NCBI GenBank assembly: GCA_023386955.1 | Contig: JAEWIS010000024.1 | Coordinates: forward strand, 62,001-126,000 | From: Bacillota bacterium | Lineage (GTDB): Bacteria; Bacillota; Bacilli; Paenibacillales; NBRC-103111 | Direction: 5' to 3' | Length of the DNA: 64,000 nucleotides | In this document: positions 54,282 to 64,000 of the stretch, piece by piece | Numbering within the stretch: position 1 is the first letter of the stretch | Layout: every line of letters begins with the position of its first letter | Position numbers and translations under genes: made by a program | The notes under the pieces: generated by a model | What the model saw: the letters and a program-made list of their open reading frames with translations, nothing else | Database searches by the model: none | Told to the model about the DNA's origin: nothing

Positions 54282-56678
54282 GTGAAGAATACCATAATCA
54301 TGAACTATCCGGCGTCCTGGTGGCGGGGCCGCTGGCGGGATGCCCTTCCCGCAGGCAACGGCAGGATTGGGGCTTCCGTATACGGCGGTGTCCATGAGGA
54401 AACGGTGCTGCTGAACCACGGGGAGCTGTGGTGGAACGGCCGGACCCCGCCGCTGCCGGATGTTAGTGCCAAGCTTGACGAAACCCGGAGGCTGCTTCTC
54501 GCCGGGGAAACCTGCAGAGCAGACCGGGTGCTGGCCGACGCCCTGGCAGAGGAGGGGTACGAGCCGAGAATGTCCGCGCCTCTTCCTGTGGGAGATTTGA
54601 AGCTGTTTATGCCCCAATCCGCCGCGTTTCAGGATTACAGCCGCCGGCTCCATATGGACACCGGCGAAATATCCGTTGACTGGACAGACGGGCAGACCCG
54701 TTATGTGCGCAGGCTGTTTGTGTCCCGGACAGCGGATGCCATTGTTTACGAGCTTAACCGGGCAGGGCCGGCTTCCATCACCGCACAGATCCGCCTCCAG
54801 CTCCATGACCGGCAGGACTTCCGCAAGCCCGTTGCCGATTGGCCCGTTGCCGAGGAACTGCAGATAACAGATAACCGGCTGTTCTATGCGGCGCAGAAGC
54901 CGGAGGGCGGCGATTTCGGCGCGGTGGCCAAGGTGGTCTGCCGCAGCGGGAGCATCAGGCCGGCAGCGGATGGGTTGGTTATGGAAGAAGCGGATTCCGT
55001 GCTGATTCTGGTCAAGCTGTTTGCTTCCGGCGGACGGGAGGAGATGTGGGGGAAGCTTGCGGAGGAGCTGGACCGGCTGCCGGAGTCCTATGAGGAACTG
55101 CTTGTCCCCCATAAGAACGAGCACGGGCGGTTGTTTCATGCCATGGAGTTTGATCTGAACGCGGAAGGCAGAGAACTGTCCGCCGAACAGCTGTTGATGC
55201 AGGCATACCGGGGGCAGGCGCCTGACGCTCTCATGGAGAAAATGTGGGCCTTCGGCCGTTACCTGCTGGTGTCCGCCACCCGGGCGGAGGGCCAGCCCTG
55301 TCATCTGTATGGCCTGTGGTGCGGGGAATATGACGGACTGTGGGCTTTTCATATGGTCAACGAAAATCTGCAGATGATGTATTGGCAGGCCTTGTCCGGG
55401 AATATGCCGGAGCTTCTTTTGGCCGTATTCGGCTATATGGAGGAGCTGCTGGAGGATTTCCGGATCAACGCCAGACAGCTGTTTGGCTGCAGGGGAATCT
55501 ACATTCCCGCCCCCACCGCTCCCGGCTCCGGGCTGCTGAAGCACAAGCATCCCCATATCCTTCACTGGACAGGGGGAGCGGGCTGGATCAGCCAGCATTA
55601 TTACGACTATTACCTGCATACGGGGGACATGGAATTTCTGCGGAACCGCGCATTGCCCTTTATGCGGGAGGCGGCGCTTTTTTATGAGGATTTTTTCACT
55701 TTGGGAGAGGACGGGTATTGGGTCAGCGCACCCTCCAACTCGCCGGAGAACACACCCGGCAACTATTGGCAGGGGCCCGGCCATTCCATGGAAACCACCG
55801 TCAATGCCACTATGGATTTTGCCATCGCCCGGGAGCTGTTCACCAACCTGGCGGAGGGGGCTGCCGCAGCCGGATGTTACGGGGAGGAGCTTCCCCGCTG
55901 GAGGGCGTTTCTGGAGCGGATTCCCCCTTATCAGCTGAATGAGGACGGAGCGGTCAGGGAGTGGATGCATCCCGGCTTCCTGGATAATTACCACCACCGG
56001 CACCAGTCCCACTTGTATCCGGTTTTCCCGGGTACCGAGGTCACCCGCAGCGGACAGCCGGAGCTATTCGGAGGTTTTGTAAAAGCGGTGGAAAAGCGCC
56101 TGGTGCTTGGGCTGAAGGAGCAGTCCGGCTGGTCCTTGGCCCATATGGCCAACAATTACGCACGGATGGGCCAAGGGGACGAAGCGCTGGAATGTCTGGA
56201 CATTCTGAGCCGCTCCTGTGTGCTGCCCAACCTGTTCACCCTTCATAACGATTGGCGGGGAATGGGCATTGGCGTGGATATGGAATGGGCCCCGGTGCAG
56301 CTGGACGCCAATATGGGCTGGTCCTCCGCCGTGCATGAGATGCTGCTGTTCTCCAAACCGGGAGAGCTGCATATTCTTCCGGCGCTGCCATCCCGGTGGC
56401 GCAGGGGCAAGGCAGGACCTCTCCTGGCCCGGGGCGGTGTGGAATGTTCGTTATCCTGGGATACGGAGGCAGGACGGGTGGAGCTGGAGCTGCGCTCCCG
56501 TCAGGGAGGGCAACAGATAGAGCTCCATCTTCCTTCAACAGCTGCGGCTGTACCCGGATATACTCTGGGTGCGAAGGATGTGGTCTCCAAGGTGGCGGTA
56601 GGAGAGGCTCCGCTGCGTCTGGAGATCCGGTTGGACAGCGAATCAACAGGTCAGGCAGGGAGGCATCAACATGGATAA
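54282..56678 (+). CDS. Glycoside hydrolase family 95-like protein (first of three)
   Basis: GH95 enzymes are alpha-L-fucosidases or alpha-L-galactosidases that act by inversion. The 798-residue protein has the N-terminal beta-sandwich (WRDALPAGNGRIGASVYG, LNHGELWWNG), an (alpha/alpha)6 barrel and a C-terminal beta-domain (ELHILPALPSRW). The catalytic Asn-x-Asn is present (NEN in MVNENLQMMYW), as are Glu (NSPENTPG) and Asp (QLDANMG). The barrel motifs differ from classical members. The GTG at 54282 has GGGGGAGG upstream. It overlaps the next gene by 8 bp. Probably cytoplasmic, since no signal peptide is seen. Confidence 0.85.
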   Translation: MKNTIIMNYPASWWRGRWRDALPAGNGRIGASVYGGVHEETVLLNHGELWWNGRTPPLPDVSAKLDETRRLLLAGETCRADRVLADALAEEGYEPRMSAPLPVGDLKLFMPQSAAFQDYSRRLHMDTGEISVDWTDGQTRYVRRLFVSRTADAIVYELNRAGPASITAQIRLQLHDRQDFRKPVADWPVAEELQITDNRLFYAAQKPEGGDFGAVAKVVCRSGSIRPAADGLVMEEADSVLILVKLFASGGREEMWGKLAEELDRLPESYEELLVPHKNEHGRLFHAMEFDLNAEGRELSAEQLLMQAYRGQAPDALMEKMWAFGRYLLVSATRAEGQPCHLYGLWCGEYDGLWAFHMVNENLQMMYWQALSGNMPELLLAVFGYMEELLEDFRINARQLFGCRGIYIPAPTAPGSGLLKHKHPHILHWTGGAGWISQHYYDYYLHTGDMEFLRNRALPFMREAALFYEDFFTLGEDGYWVSAPSNSPENTPGNYWQGPGHSMETTVNATMDFAIARELFTNLAEGAAAAGCYGEELPRWRAFLERIPPYQLNEDGAVREWMHPGFLDNYHHRHQSHLYPVFPGTEVTRSGQPELFGGFVKAVEKRLVLGLKEQSGWSLAHMANNYARMGQGDEALECLDILSRSCVLPNLFTLHNDWRGMGIGVDMEWAPVQLDANMGWSSAVHEMLLFSKPGELHILPALPSRWRRGKAGPLLARGGVECSLSWDTEAGRVELELRSRQGGQQIELHLPSTAAAVPGYTLGAKDVVSKVAVGEAPLRLEIRLDSESTGQAGRHQHG

Positions 56679-58908
56679 GCTGGAACGGATGCTGGAGAGA
56701 ATCGGCCGGGAGGCGGAGGTGACCATCCGGGAAAAGGATTGGGAGGCCCGCACCGGCATCTTCACCCGGCCCCCGCAGCGTATTCCCACACCCAAGTGGA
56801 CGGATGCTCCGTTATTGGGCAATGGCGATATGGGCGTGGCCATTGGCGGCGGGGCGGAGGAGCAGACCTTTTACATCGGGAAAAGCGACTTTTGGGTCCT
56901 GCCCGGGCTGGGCGAAACCAAGAAGCAGCGGGAGGAGCGGCTGTTAGCGGACAACGGCAGAAGAACCGGGGCGCGGATCATCACCGTAGGCCAGGTAGCC
57001 CTGCTGATGCCGGAGCTGGAGGGGGCGGAGTACCGCCAGGAGCAGGATATTCTGCATGCCGAGGTGCGGGGCAGCTTCTCCTCGGATCGGACTGAAGCCG
57101 CATTATGCTCCTGGACGGCGGCGGAGGCCAATCTTCTGGTTACAGAGGTGGAATGTCTCAGGGGCGAGCTGAATCTGACGGTGCGCCTGCATGCCGGGGA
57201 AAAGGATACGGATGAGGTGTTCAGCTACGATAACGGAGCAGAACCCGAGTTGATGTGGTTCCGTTATGCCTCCACCCCCGGCAATCTCCCGCAGACACGG
57301 CGGGTAGCGGCGGCTGTTGGGCTGGCCGGCGGCGAACCGGTGTACCGGTGGCGCTTCCAGAATGTGGAGGCGGCAGTACGGCTGCACGCGGGGGAGCGGG
57401 TGACGGTGGTAACGGCGGTGGTCAGCAGCCGGGGAATACCGGATTATGATGATGAGGCCCGGCGTCTGGTGCTGGCCCATACAACGCAGAAGCGGGCTCT
57501 GGCGGAGCTAAAGGAATCCCACCGCCGCTGGTGGAGGGACTACTGGGCGGCATCGGCTGTCCGGATCGGGGACCCCGTACTGGAAAAGTTCTATTACGGC
57601 TCCTATTACATTCTCGGCTCCTGCATGAGAGGCGGGAAGAACCAGCCGGGGCTGTTCGGCCACTGGATCACCACGGACCGTCCCGGCTGGACCGGGTCCT
57701 ACACCATGAATTATAACTACGAAGCCCCGTACTGGGGACTCTACGCCGGCAACCGGATTGCATTGGCTGAGGACTACTGCCAGCCTCTGCTGGATTTTCT
57801 CCCTTGGGGAAAAATCTTCGCCCGGGAAAAGCTGGGCTGCCGGGGCATCTATATGCCGGTGGAGCTGGGGCCGGAGGGGCTGATCTGCTCTATGTTCTTC
57901 CACGGCCAGAAGTCCAATGCCTCCTTCGCCGCCGTCAATCTGTTGATGCATATCCGGTATACCCGGGACCTGGATTATGCCCGTAAGGTATACCCGTATC
58001 TGAGCGAGGCGGCGGCCTTCTGGGAGGACTATTTGGTTCATGAAGACGGCCGTTACGTAATTTATAATGATGATATACACGAACGCTCCATGGACAAAAA
58101 GAACCCCATCCTGTCTCTGGGCTTCGTCCGGATGCTCCTGGAGGCGCTGCTGGAGCTTAGCGTAGAACTGGACATGGACAAGGAGAAACGCGGTACATGG
58201 AAGCGTATTCTGGAGAATCTGATCCCTTACCCGGTTATGGAACGCAACGGCCGCAGGGTGTTCCGTCTGACGGAGGAGGGTATGGACTGGAACGACCGGA
58301 ATTCCCTGGCGGTCCAGCATGTGTATCCGGCCGGGATGATCGGGCTGGACAGCGAACCGGAGCTGTTGGCCACCGCTTGGGACACCATTGACGAGATGCA
58401 GCGCTGGAGCGATTTCAACGCATTCCCCACCTATTATGCCGCCGCCGCCCGGGTGGGTTATAAGCCGGAGGTGCTGCTGGAGCGGCTGCGGCTGGAATGC
58501 GAGGCCAGCGGCTTGCCCAATCTGTCCCTGCATCATGGCGGCGGAGGGATCGAGGATGCATCCGCCGTCCCCGTGGCGCTGCAGGAGATGCTCTTGCAGA
58601 GCAGGGGCGGGGTTGTTCGCCTGTTTCCCGCATGGCCCAAGGACCGGCCGGTAAGCTTCTGCCGTCTGCGGGCGGAGGGGGCGTTCATCATCAGCGCCAG
58701 CCTGGCTGGCGGCGAAGTGGAATATGCGGTCATTGACAGCGAGCAGGGCGGAACGCTGACGATGGTTAATCCCTGGGGGAATGCGGGGGCAGTGGTGTGC
58801 CGCTGCGGACGGTTGGCCAGGGATGGGGAAGCCGCCGGGGAACGTATGACCCTGGCTATGGAGAAGGGGGAGCGACTGTTTCTGCTGCCCCCGGGAGACT
58901 GGGAGTAA
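56671..58908 (+). CDS. Distant GH95-like glycosidase (second of three)
   Basis: The 745-residue protein shares the N-terminal sandwich features ([17 protein letters not shown]), the barrel and the C-terminal motif [10 protein letters not shown] of GH95/GH65-like folds. An N-x-N motif is present (NYN in [13 protein letters not shown]). The Glu region is [14 protein letters not shown] rather than SPEN, and the usual QIDGNFG is replaced by [11 protein letters not shown]. It is therefore probably a diverged family member with a different specificity. It overlaps the previous gene by 8 bp. No signal peptide. Confidence 0.72.
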   Translation: MDKLERMLERIGREAEVTIREKDWEARTGIFTRPPQRIPTPKWTDAPLLGNGDMGVAIGGGAEEQTFYIGKSDFWVLPGLGETKKQREERLLADNGRRTGARIITVGQVALLMPELEGAEYRQEQDILHAEVRGSFSSDRTEAALCSWTAAEANLLVTEVECLRGELNLTVRLHAGEKDTDEVFSYDNGAEPELMWFRYASTPGNLPQTRRVAAAVGLAGGEPVYRWRFQNVEAAVRLHAGERVTVVTAVVSSRGIPDYDDEARRLVLAHTTQKRALAELKESHRRWWRDYWAASAVRIGDPVLEKFYYGSYYILGSCMRGGKNQPGLFGHWITTDRPGWTGSYTMNYNYEAPYWGLYAGNRIALAEDYCQPLLDFLPWGKIFAREKLGCRGIYMPVELGPEGLICSMFFHGQKSNASFAAVNLLMHIRYTRDLDYARKVYPYLSEAAAFWEDYLVHEDGRYVIYNDDIHERSMDKKNPILSLGFVRMLLEALLELSVELDMDKEKRGTWKRILENLIPYPVMERNGRRVFRLTEEGMDWNDRNSLAVQHVYPAGMIGLDSEPELLATAWDTIDEMQRWSDFNAFPTYYAAAARVGYKPEVLLERLRLECEASGLPNLSLHHGGGGIEDASAVPVALQEMLLQSRGGVVRLFPAWPKDRPVSFCRLRAEGAFIISASLAGGEVEYAVIDSEQGGTLTMVNPWGNAGAVVCRCGRLARDGEAAGERMTLAMEKGERLFLLPPGDWE

Positions 58909-58922
58909 CTGGAGGGAGGAAG

Positions 58923-61322
58923 ATGGGAATGGAAGCAAAGGTTAACAAACGGCTGCGGCTGTGGTACGACAAACCGGCCTCCTCGTGGGAGGAGGCGCTG
59001 CCCATCGGCAACGGGCGGCTGGGGGGAATGGTGTTCGGTTCGCCTTTTCAGGATAAAATCCAGCTCAATGAGGATACCCTCTGGTACGGGGGGCCGCTGG
59101 AGGCGGACAGTCCCGCTGCGATGGAGCAGGTAGGGGAAATCCGCCGGCTCCTCATGGAGGGCCGCCAGCGGGAGGCGGAGCATCTGGCCCGGATGGCCAT
59201 GATGTCCGCACCCAAATATATGAAGCCTTATGTGCCCTTGGGCGAGCTGCTGCTTTGGTTCCTGGAGCCCGGTCCCCAAGCGGACAGGGAATATCAACGG
59301 GAGCTGGATCTGGAAACAGCGGTGTCCTCCATCCGTTTCCGTTCAGGCGGACACCTGCACTGCCGGGAGTATTTTGCCAGCGCGGCAGGGCAGGTGATGG
59401 TGGTCCGGCTGACGGATGAAAGCCCGCAGGGCATGACCTTCAGCGCCAATCTCATGCGCAGGCCCTACGACGGCGGCTCCGCTGCCGCAGGGGTTGATAC
59501 CATCCTGATGACCGGGGACGGAGGGAAGGACGGCATCTCCTTCGCCTGTGCCGTGAAGGCAGTGCCGGAAGGCGGCCGGGCAAGGGTTGTAGCTGATTGC
59601 ATCTCTGTAGAGAAGGCCCGGGCGGTTACCCTGTATATTGCCGCAGAGTCTACCTTCTGTTCGGCTAATCCGGCGGAGGTATGTCTGGCGCGGGTTGCGG
59701 AGGCGGCGGACAAGGGATATACCCGGGTGCGGGAGGAGCATGTGGCGGAATACCGGGAGAAGTTCGGACGTGTGACCCTGCGGCTGGAGGACAGCAGTTT
59801 AGCGGTGAAGGACGCAGCGCCTCAAGGAGAAACGGAGGAACGGCCCGAGCAGCTGCCTACCGGCCGGAGATTGGCCTTGGCCGCAAGCGGAGTGGAGGAC
59901 AATGGGCTGGATGAGCTTTTTTTCCAGTACGGGCGTTATCTGCTCATCTCCTGCTCCCGTCCCGGCAGCCAGGCCGCCAACCTGCAGGGCATCTGGAATG
60001 ACAGCTTCACTCCGCCCTGGGAGTCCAAATATACCATCAACGTGAATACGCAGATGAATTATTGGCCTGCGGAAACCTGCGGGCTGGCAGATTGCCATGA
60101 GCCGCTGTTCCGTCTCATCGAGCGGATGCTCCCGGCCGGAAGGAAAACGGCGGAGACCGTTTATGGTTGCCGGGGCTTCGTAGCCCACCACAACACGAAT
60201 CTGTGGGGCGATACCATGGTGGAGGGCATCCGGGTCACCTGCTCCATCTGGCCCATGGGGGCGGCATGGCTTTGCCTGCATCTGTGGGAGCATTACCGCT
60301 TCGGGCTGGACCTGGCCTTCCTGGCGGAGCGGGCTTATCCGATCATGAAGGAAGCGGCAGAGTTCCTGTTGGATTATATGGCGGAGGATCAGGAGGGGCG
60401 GCTGGTTACAGGCCCGTCCGTCTCCCCGGAGAATTCATTTCTTCTAGAGGATGGGGTCAAAGGAACCCTGTGTATGGGCCCGTCCATGGATTTGCAGATT
60501 GTCCGCACCCTGTACGTCGCCTGTATGGAGGCGGAGAAGGCGCTTCAGATGGAGGTCGGCCTGACGCCCAGGCTGGAGGAGGCCTTGGCACGTATACCGG
60601 GTCCGAAGATCGGACGGCGCGGCCAGATTATGGAGTGGCTGGAGGATTATGAGGAGGCGGAGCCGGGCCACCGGCATATTTCCCAGCTGTTCGGCTTGTA
60701 TCCGGGCGAGCTCATGGATAAGCGCCAAACCCCGGAGCTGGTGGAGGCCGCACGGAAAACCATCGAAGGGCGGCTTGCGGCAGGGGGAGGCCATACCGGC
60801 TGGAGCCGGGCCTGGATTATCGGATTCCAGGCCCGGATGGGAGACGGCGGTGAAGCCTACCGGCACTTCCGCAAGCTGCTGGGCACCTCCACCTATCCCA
60901 ATCTGCTGGACTGCCATCCCCCGTTCCAGATTGACGGGAACTTCGGCGGCACCGCAGCTGTGGCCGAGATGCTGCTCCAGTCCCACAGCGGTGTCCTGGA
61001 GCTGCTTCCGGCACTGCCGACCGCTTGGCAGGGAGGGCGGATTACCGGCCTGCGGGCCCGGGGGGCTTATACGGTAGATATGGAATGGAGGCAAGCTCGT
61101 CTCCAGCAGGCCGTGATCCGGGCCGGGTGCGCCGGAGAGTGCCGGGTTGTATCTGTGCAGTCCTTACGGGTACTTGACCAAGGCGGCAGCCCCATCGCCT
61201 CAAGGTATGAAGGGGACATGCTCTGTTTTGCGGCGGAGGCCGGCGGAGTGTATACACTTGTAGCGGCGGAGATGGGGGCAGCTCCGCAGACTGCTTTTAA
61301 CCGGAAGGAGGCAGAAGCATGA
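58923..61322 (+). CDS. GH95 alpha-L-fucosidase/alpha-L-galactosidase (third of three)
   Basis: The 799-residue protein is a canonical GH95 member: [20 protein letters not shown] at the start, [11 protein letters not shown], the catalytic Asn pair in [13 protein letters not shown], Glu in PSVSPENSF, and Asp in [20 protein letters not shown]. The C-terminus has [19 protein letters not shown] precedes the ATG at 58923; ATG 58929 is an equally likely start. No signal peptide, so it should act in the cytoplasm on imported fuco- or galacto-oligosaccharides. Its stop overlaps the next gene by 4 bp. Confidence 0.93.
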   Translation: MGMEAKVNKRLRLWYDKPASSWEEALPIGNGRLGGMVFGSPFQDKIQLNEDTLWYGGPLEADSPAAMEQVGEIRRLLMEGRQREAEHLARMAMMSAPKYMKPYVPLGELLLWFLEPGPQADREYQRELDLETAVSSIRFRSGGHLHCREYFASAAGQVMVVRLTDESPQGMTFSANLMRRPYDGGSAAAGVDTILMTGDGGKDGISFACAVKAVPEGGRARVVADCISVEKARAVTLYIAAESTFCSANPAEVCLARVAEAADKGYTRVREEHVAEYREKFGRVTLRLEDSSLAVKDAAPQGETEERPEQLPTGRRLALAASGVEDNGLDELFFQYGRYLLISCSRPGSQAANLQGIWNDSFTPPWESKYTINVNTQMNYWPAETCGLADCHEPLFRLIERMLPAGRKTAETVYGCRGFVAHHNTNLWGDTMVEGIRVTCSIWPMGAAWLCLHLWEHYRFGLDLAFLAERAYPIMKEAAEFLLDYMAEDQEGRLVTGPSVSPENSFLLEDGVKGTLCMGPSMDLQIVRTLYVACMEAEKALQMEVGLTPRLEEALARIPGPKIGRRGQIMEWLEDYEEAEPGHRHISQLFGLYPGELMDKRQTPELVEAARKTIEGRLAAGGGHTGWSRAWIIGFQARMGDGGEAYRHFRKLLGTSTYPNLLDCHPPFQIDGNFGGTAAVAEMLLQSHSGVLELLPALPTAWQGGRITGLRARGAYTVDMEWRQARLQQAVIRAGCAGECRVVSVQSLRVLDQGGSPIASRYEGDMLCFAAEAGGVYTLVAAEMGAAPQTAFNRKEAEA

Positions 61323-62356
61323 AGGGCGCTTTGTTGAACAATCTGTCCGGGCGCCTGCTGCCCGCTCCCCGGAACGGGGGCTTCCATCTGGAGGATTATT
61401 GGGTATGGTGCGGATCTGCGGTCCGGGGAGAGGATGGCCGGTTTCATCTGTTTGCCTCCCGCTGGCCCAAGTGGCTGCCCATGCATCCCGGCTGGCTCAT
61501 CGGCTCGGAGATTGTCCGCGCTTCCGCTGACCGGCCCGAAGGGCCTTATGTGATGGAGGAGGTGGTGCTGCAGTCCCGGGGAGCGGAATACTGGGACGGG
61601 CGCTCCACCCATAATCCCCACATCGTCAAACATGGGGACACCTATATCCTCTATTATATGGGCACCACCCATCCTCTGGCGGAGCCCCTGCCCGGGGAGG
61701 AGCTGACGCTGGAGGACCCCCGTGTCATTGTGGCCAGAGCCAACAAGCGGGTAGGCATCGCCGTATCCAAAAGCGTGTCCGGGCCCTGGGAGCGGATGGA
61801 CGCGCCGATTCTGCCGGTCCGTCCCGGACGCTTTGACAGCTTCCTCACCTCCAACCCGGCGCCGTGTATCCGCGAAGACGGCTCCGTGCTGCTAATCTAC
61901 AAGGCTAGGCGTTATGAGGGGGTGGCCCATGGGAAGATGACCATCGGCGTTGCTTGTGCGGACCATTATAAGGGGCCGTATCGGGTGCTCTCGGAGGAAC
62001 CCGTGTTTCCGCCGGAATTCCATATTGAGGACCCGTTTATCCGGTTTACCGGTCAGGGTTATGAGCTTATCGCCAAGGATATGGAGGGCAGCCTGTGCGG
62101 TGAAAAACACGGGGGGATCCACGCTGTGTCTCCGGATGGGCTGCAATGGCAGCTGTCCGCATCGCCCAAGTCCTATTCCCGCACCATCCGCTGGGATGAC
62201 GGCACGGAGCAGACTATGGGAAGTCTGGAGCGCCCCTTCATTCTGTTTCAGGATGGGCGTCCCACCCATCTGTTCGCAGCGGTTGCCGACGGTCCGGGGG
62301 GCTTCCGCCAGGCTGCCCGGACCTGGAACCAGGTGATTCCCATTGCTGAGGAATAG
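61319..62356 (+). CDS. Beta-propeller glycosidase-like protein (GH43/GH32/GH130-like fold)
   Basis: The 345-residue protein shows repeats of a five-bladed propeller: [52 protein letters not shown] and [19 protein letters not shown]. Candidate acidic residues include the Asp/Glu in IEDPF. Similar proteins are found beside plant-polysaccharide genes, but I cannot assign a family with certainty. It closes the operon, overlapping GH95 by 4 bp, and probably acts on the same oligosaccharide. Confidence 0.78.
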   Translation: MKGALLNNLSGRLLPAPRNGGFHLEDYWVWCGSAVRGEDGRFHLFASRWPKWLPMHPGWLIGSEIVRASADRPEGPYVMEEVVLQSRGAEYWDGRSTHNPHIVKHGDTYILYYMGTTHPLAEPLPGEELTLEDPRVIVARANKRVGIAVSKSVSGPWERMDAPILPVRPGRFDSFLTSNPAPCIREDGSVLLIYKARRYEGVAHGKMTIGVACADHYKGPYRVLSEEPVFPPEFHIEDPFIRFTGQGYELIAKDMEGSLCGEKHGGIHAVSPDGLQWQLSASPKSYSRTIRWDDGTEQTMGSLERPFILFQDGRPTHLFAAVADGPGGFRQAARTWNQVIPIAEE

Positions 62357-62395
62357 CCCATCTCTAACCCGCAGAGGCGAATCATAAAAAAACAC

Positions 62396-62474
62396 AAGCC
62401 GCCCCCGGTTTTCCCCATGTAAACGGCTCTAACGCCGGCTTATGATGGAGTAGGGCGGCTTTAAGGCAATTGCC
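62396..62474 (+). promoter_or_regulatory. Hairpin and palindrome between the glycosidase operon and the regulator genes
   Basis: AAGCCGCCC (62396-62404) pairs with GGGCGGCTT (62453-62461) around a 48-nt loop, without a clear T run. It is followed by the perfect palindrome GGCAATTGCC (62465-62474) and by TGTAC-CAT-GTACA (62484-62496). These may be an attenuator and operators for the regulator gene that follows. Confidence 0.45.
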
Positions 62475-62550
62475 CATTGCGCCTGTACCATGTACACTCG
62501 AGAGTAGCACGGAACAACAAGAGTGGAACGAAAGGTGGCGGCTGTGGCAT

Positions 62551-63567
62551 ATGAGACTGCTGGTTGTAGATGATGAGCCGGTCATCCGGAACGGATTGAA
62601 GAAGATGGCGCTGGATTACCCGCGGCGGCTGGAGTCGGCGGATACGGCCGGCAACGGGCTGGAGGCCCTGGCGAAGATTGAGGAGTCCGAGCCGGATATT
62701 CTCCTGACGGATATCCGCATGCCCCGTATGGACGGGCTGGAGCTGTGCAGACAGGTTCATGAGCGTTATCCCCATATTATGAAAATTGTCATTTCGGGCT
62801 ACAGCGATTTCGATTATGCCCAGAAATGTATGGATTACGGAGTCAAGCATTATCTCCTGAAACCGGTTACGCCCCCCGATCTCCATGAGGTGCTGGACAA
62901 GCTGGTCCATTCTGGCGCCCCCGGTTTTATTCCGGCTTCCCGTTATCTGGGCTGGATCGGACGGCTGGAGGAGGCGGTCTGGTCCCTGCAGGAGGAGGAG
63001 ATCGGCAGGCTGGCGGAGGAGTGGAGGGAGCACGGCGCCGGGCTGTCTGTCCAGCAGTTGAAGGAGCTGCTGGAGGACGTGCTTGCCCAGTTGGAGCGCA
63101 ACTTCCGGGAGAAGAGCCGGCCTGTGCCCTCCGGGTTGGCTGCCCCTCTGGGCGGCCATTCCCGGCAGGAGTTTTTTACGGAGCTGGAGGACCGCTTGAA
63201 GGCTTGCATGACGGGGCTTCTGGCCCAAAGACGGGGCAATTTCAAGGACCCCATGGAGGAGGCCAAGGCTTACATCGACAGCCACTTGTCCCTGGAGATC
63301 TCCCTGAAGGAGGTAGCGGATATGGTAGGGATTACACCCACCTATTTCAGCGCTCTTTTCAAAAAAATCACCAACGAAACCTTCATCAGCTACCGTATCC
63401 ACCGGAGAATGGAAAAGGCGCGGGAGCTATTGGCGGTGCCCCATATGAGGACGGTGGATATCGCCGCGGAGGTGGGATATGACGATTATCCCCATTTCAC
63501 CAAAACCTTCAAGAAAATATACGGCCAATCCCCATCCGAATACAGGGCCTCCCTGGGGATCAAATGA
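62551..63567 (+). CDS. Response regulator, YesN type (receiver + AraC HTH)
   Basis: The 338-residue protein has a receiver domain (RLLVVDDEPVIRNGLKKM; Asp in LLTDIRMPRMDG; Lys in YLLKPVTP), a linker of about 110 residues, and an AraC-type HTH (VADMVGITPTYFSALFKK, then HFTKTFKKIYGQSPSEYR). It is likely to control the glycosidase operon just upstream. AAAGGTGG lies 12 bp before the ATG, a rather long spacing. Its last bases overlap the start of a sensor kinase gene (ATGA). Confidence 0.93.
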   Translation: MRLLVVDDEPVIRNGLKKMALDYPRRLESADTAGNGLEALAKIEESEPDILLTDIRMPRMDGLELCRQVHERYPHIMKIVISGYSDFDYAQKCMDYGVKHYLLKPVTPPDLHEVLDKLVHSGAPGFIPASRYLGWIGRLEEAVWSLQEEEIGRLAEEWREHGAGLSVQQLKELLEDVLAQLERNFREKSRPVPSGLAAPLGGHSRQEFFTELEDRLKACMTGLLAQRRGNFKDPMEEAKAYIDSHLSLEISLKEVADMVGITPTYFSALFKKITNETFISYRIHRRMEKARELLAVPHMRTVDIAAEVGYDDYPHFTKTFKKIYGQSPSEYRASLGIK

Positions 63568-64000
63568 GAAATCTAAGCCTGTACCAGAAGCTGTTCCTCT
63601 CGTATCTGGTGGTGATTCTGCTTTCCCTGGGCGGTGTGGGCATCTTCACGTACCGGGCCTCCTCCGGGCAGCTGTCCCAATTGGTGGAAAGACAGCTCTC
63701 CCAGATTGTGGGCAATGCGGTGCATCACACGGATTTATATATCCGCTCCTATGAGCGGTCCATGGTTTCTTTTTTGAACAGCAATAACGTGAAGCGTTTC
63801 ATCGATCTGCCGGCCGGGGAGAACGGTTATCCCTTCTACGAGCTGCGCAAGAATATCCGGGAGCTCAGCATTGACCCCGCCTTTGTCCGCAATCCCGAAA
63901 TCTCCGCCATAACGCTCCTCAGCTTCAGCGGCAATGCCCTGTATTTTTTTAACGGGAATAACGGGGAGTCCTTCAACGGTGAGCAGGTTGCCAAACAGCT
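63564..64000 (+). CDS. Sensor histidine kinase, YesM type (N-terminal part)
   Basis: The frame starts with ATG overlapping the regulator stop and runs to the window end, giving 145 residues. It has an N-terminal membrane segment (LFLSYLVVILLSLGGVGIF) followed by an extracellular sensor region (QLSQIVGNAVHHTDLYI, SMVSFLNSNNVKRFIDL). This matches YesM-type kinases, and its place after a YesN regulator supports this. The kinase domain lies beyond the window. Confidence 0.85.
   Translation, partial: MRNLSLYQKLFLSYLVVILLSLGGVGIFTYRASSGQLSQLVERQLSQIVGNAVHHTDLYIRSYERSMVSFLNSNNVKRFIDLPAGENGYPFYELRKNIRELSIDPAFVRNPEISAITLLSFSGNALYFFNGNNGESFNGEQVAKQ

Noticed and set aside
54156-56012. Minus-strand reading frame of 618 codons opposite the first GH95-like gene
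   Set aside because: It is an antisense shadow of a clear hydrolase gene, rich in Pro, His and Gln, with no recognisable domain.

Overview
The window reads as a chromosomal segment of a Paenibacillus-like member of the Bacillales. The evidence is the T-box leader before ileS, a PyrR-attenuated pyr operon, a YteA-type TraR/DksA protein, DapL, a YutG-type PgpA, two LplABC/YesMN-style modules, strong AGGAGG ribosome binding sites, frequent TTG/GTG starts, and tRNAs without encoded CCA. No database search was run; names rest on motifs, length and gene order.

Layout. 1-8.3 kb is housekeeping: ileS with its T-box, a YteA-like regulator on the minus strand, lspA, rluD, dapL and a double-GNAT acetyltransferase. 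8.3-17.6 kb is the pyrimidine operon: promoter, PyrR-binding leader, terminator, then pyrR-pyrB-pyrC-carA-carB-pyrF-pyrE. It lacks the pyrP, pyrK and pyrD found in the Bacillus subtilis operon. degV follows. 19.1-25.5 kb is a carbohydrate-type ABC importer (two permeases and a lipoprotein) with a YesM/YesN two-component pair. 25.9-33.4 kb holds an unusual membrane system: an ABC ATPase with a long N-terminal extension, a lipoprotein adaptor, a 995-residue FtsX-type permease with a Gly-rich extracytoplasmic insert, a second ATPase with a C-terminal AbrB-like domain, and a solute-binding lipoprotein. 33.5-35.9 kb carries a TPR protein, pgpA, a 56-residue unknown protein and two CAT-anticodon tRNAs (initiator Met and probable Ile2). 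36-40 kb looks more AT-rich: a 2-hydroxyacid dehydrogenase divergent from a LysR regulator, then a secreted stalk-domain-like protein with ogt. 40-43.7 kb has a degenerate HD-GYP protein, a decayed ABC permease and an intact GGDEF diguanylate cyclase. 44-49.7 kb is an oligopeptide/nickel-type ABC operon (D-F-A-B-C). 49.8-52.4 kb has a ClC transporter and an unknown protein on the minus strand. 52.6-64 kb is a glycan-use locus: a solute-binding lipoprotein, three GH95-like enzymes, a beta-propeller glycosidase-like protein, and a YesN/YesM pair whose kinase is cut by the window end.

The most striking non-coding signal is a family of intergenic elements with strict geometry. Four loci (2994, 17701, 25643, 35063) each carry two CTAACGG-type units on the plus strand, exactly 50 bp apart, and two inverted units, also exactly 50 bp apart. 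The inner pair spans exactly 85 bp and the whole element 185 bp. The internal sequence differs strongly between loci, yet the spacing never changes. A fifth copy (41933-42066) has lost its first unit exactly where the ABC permease pseudogene is truncated. I do not recognise this element.
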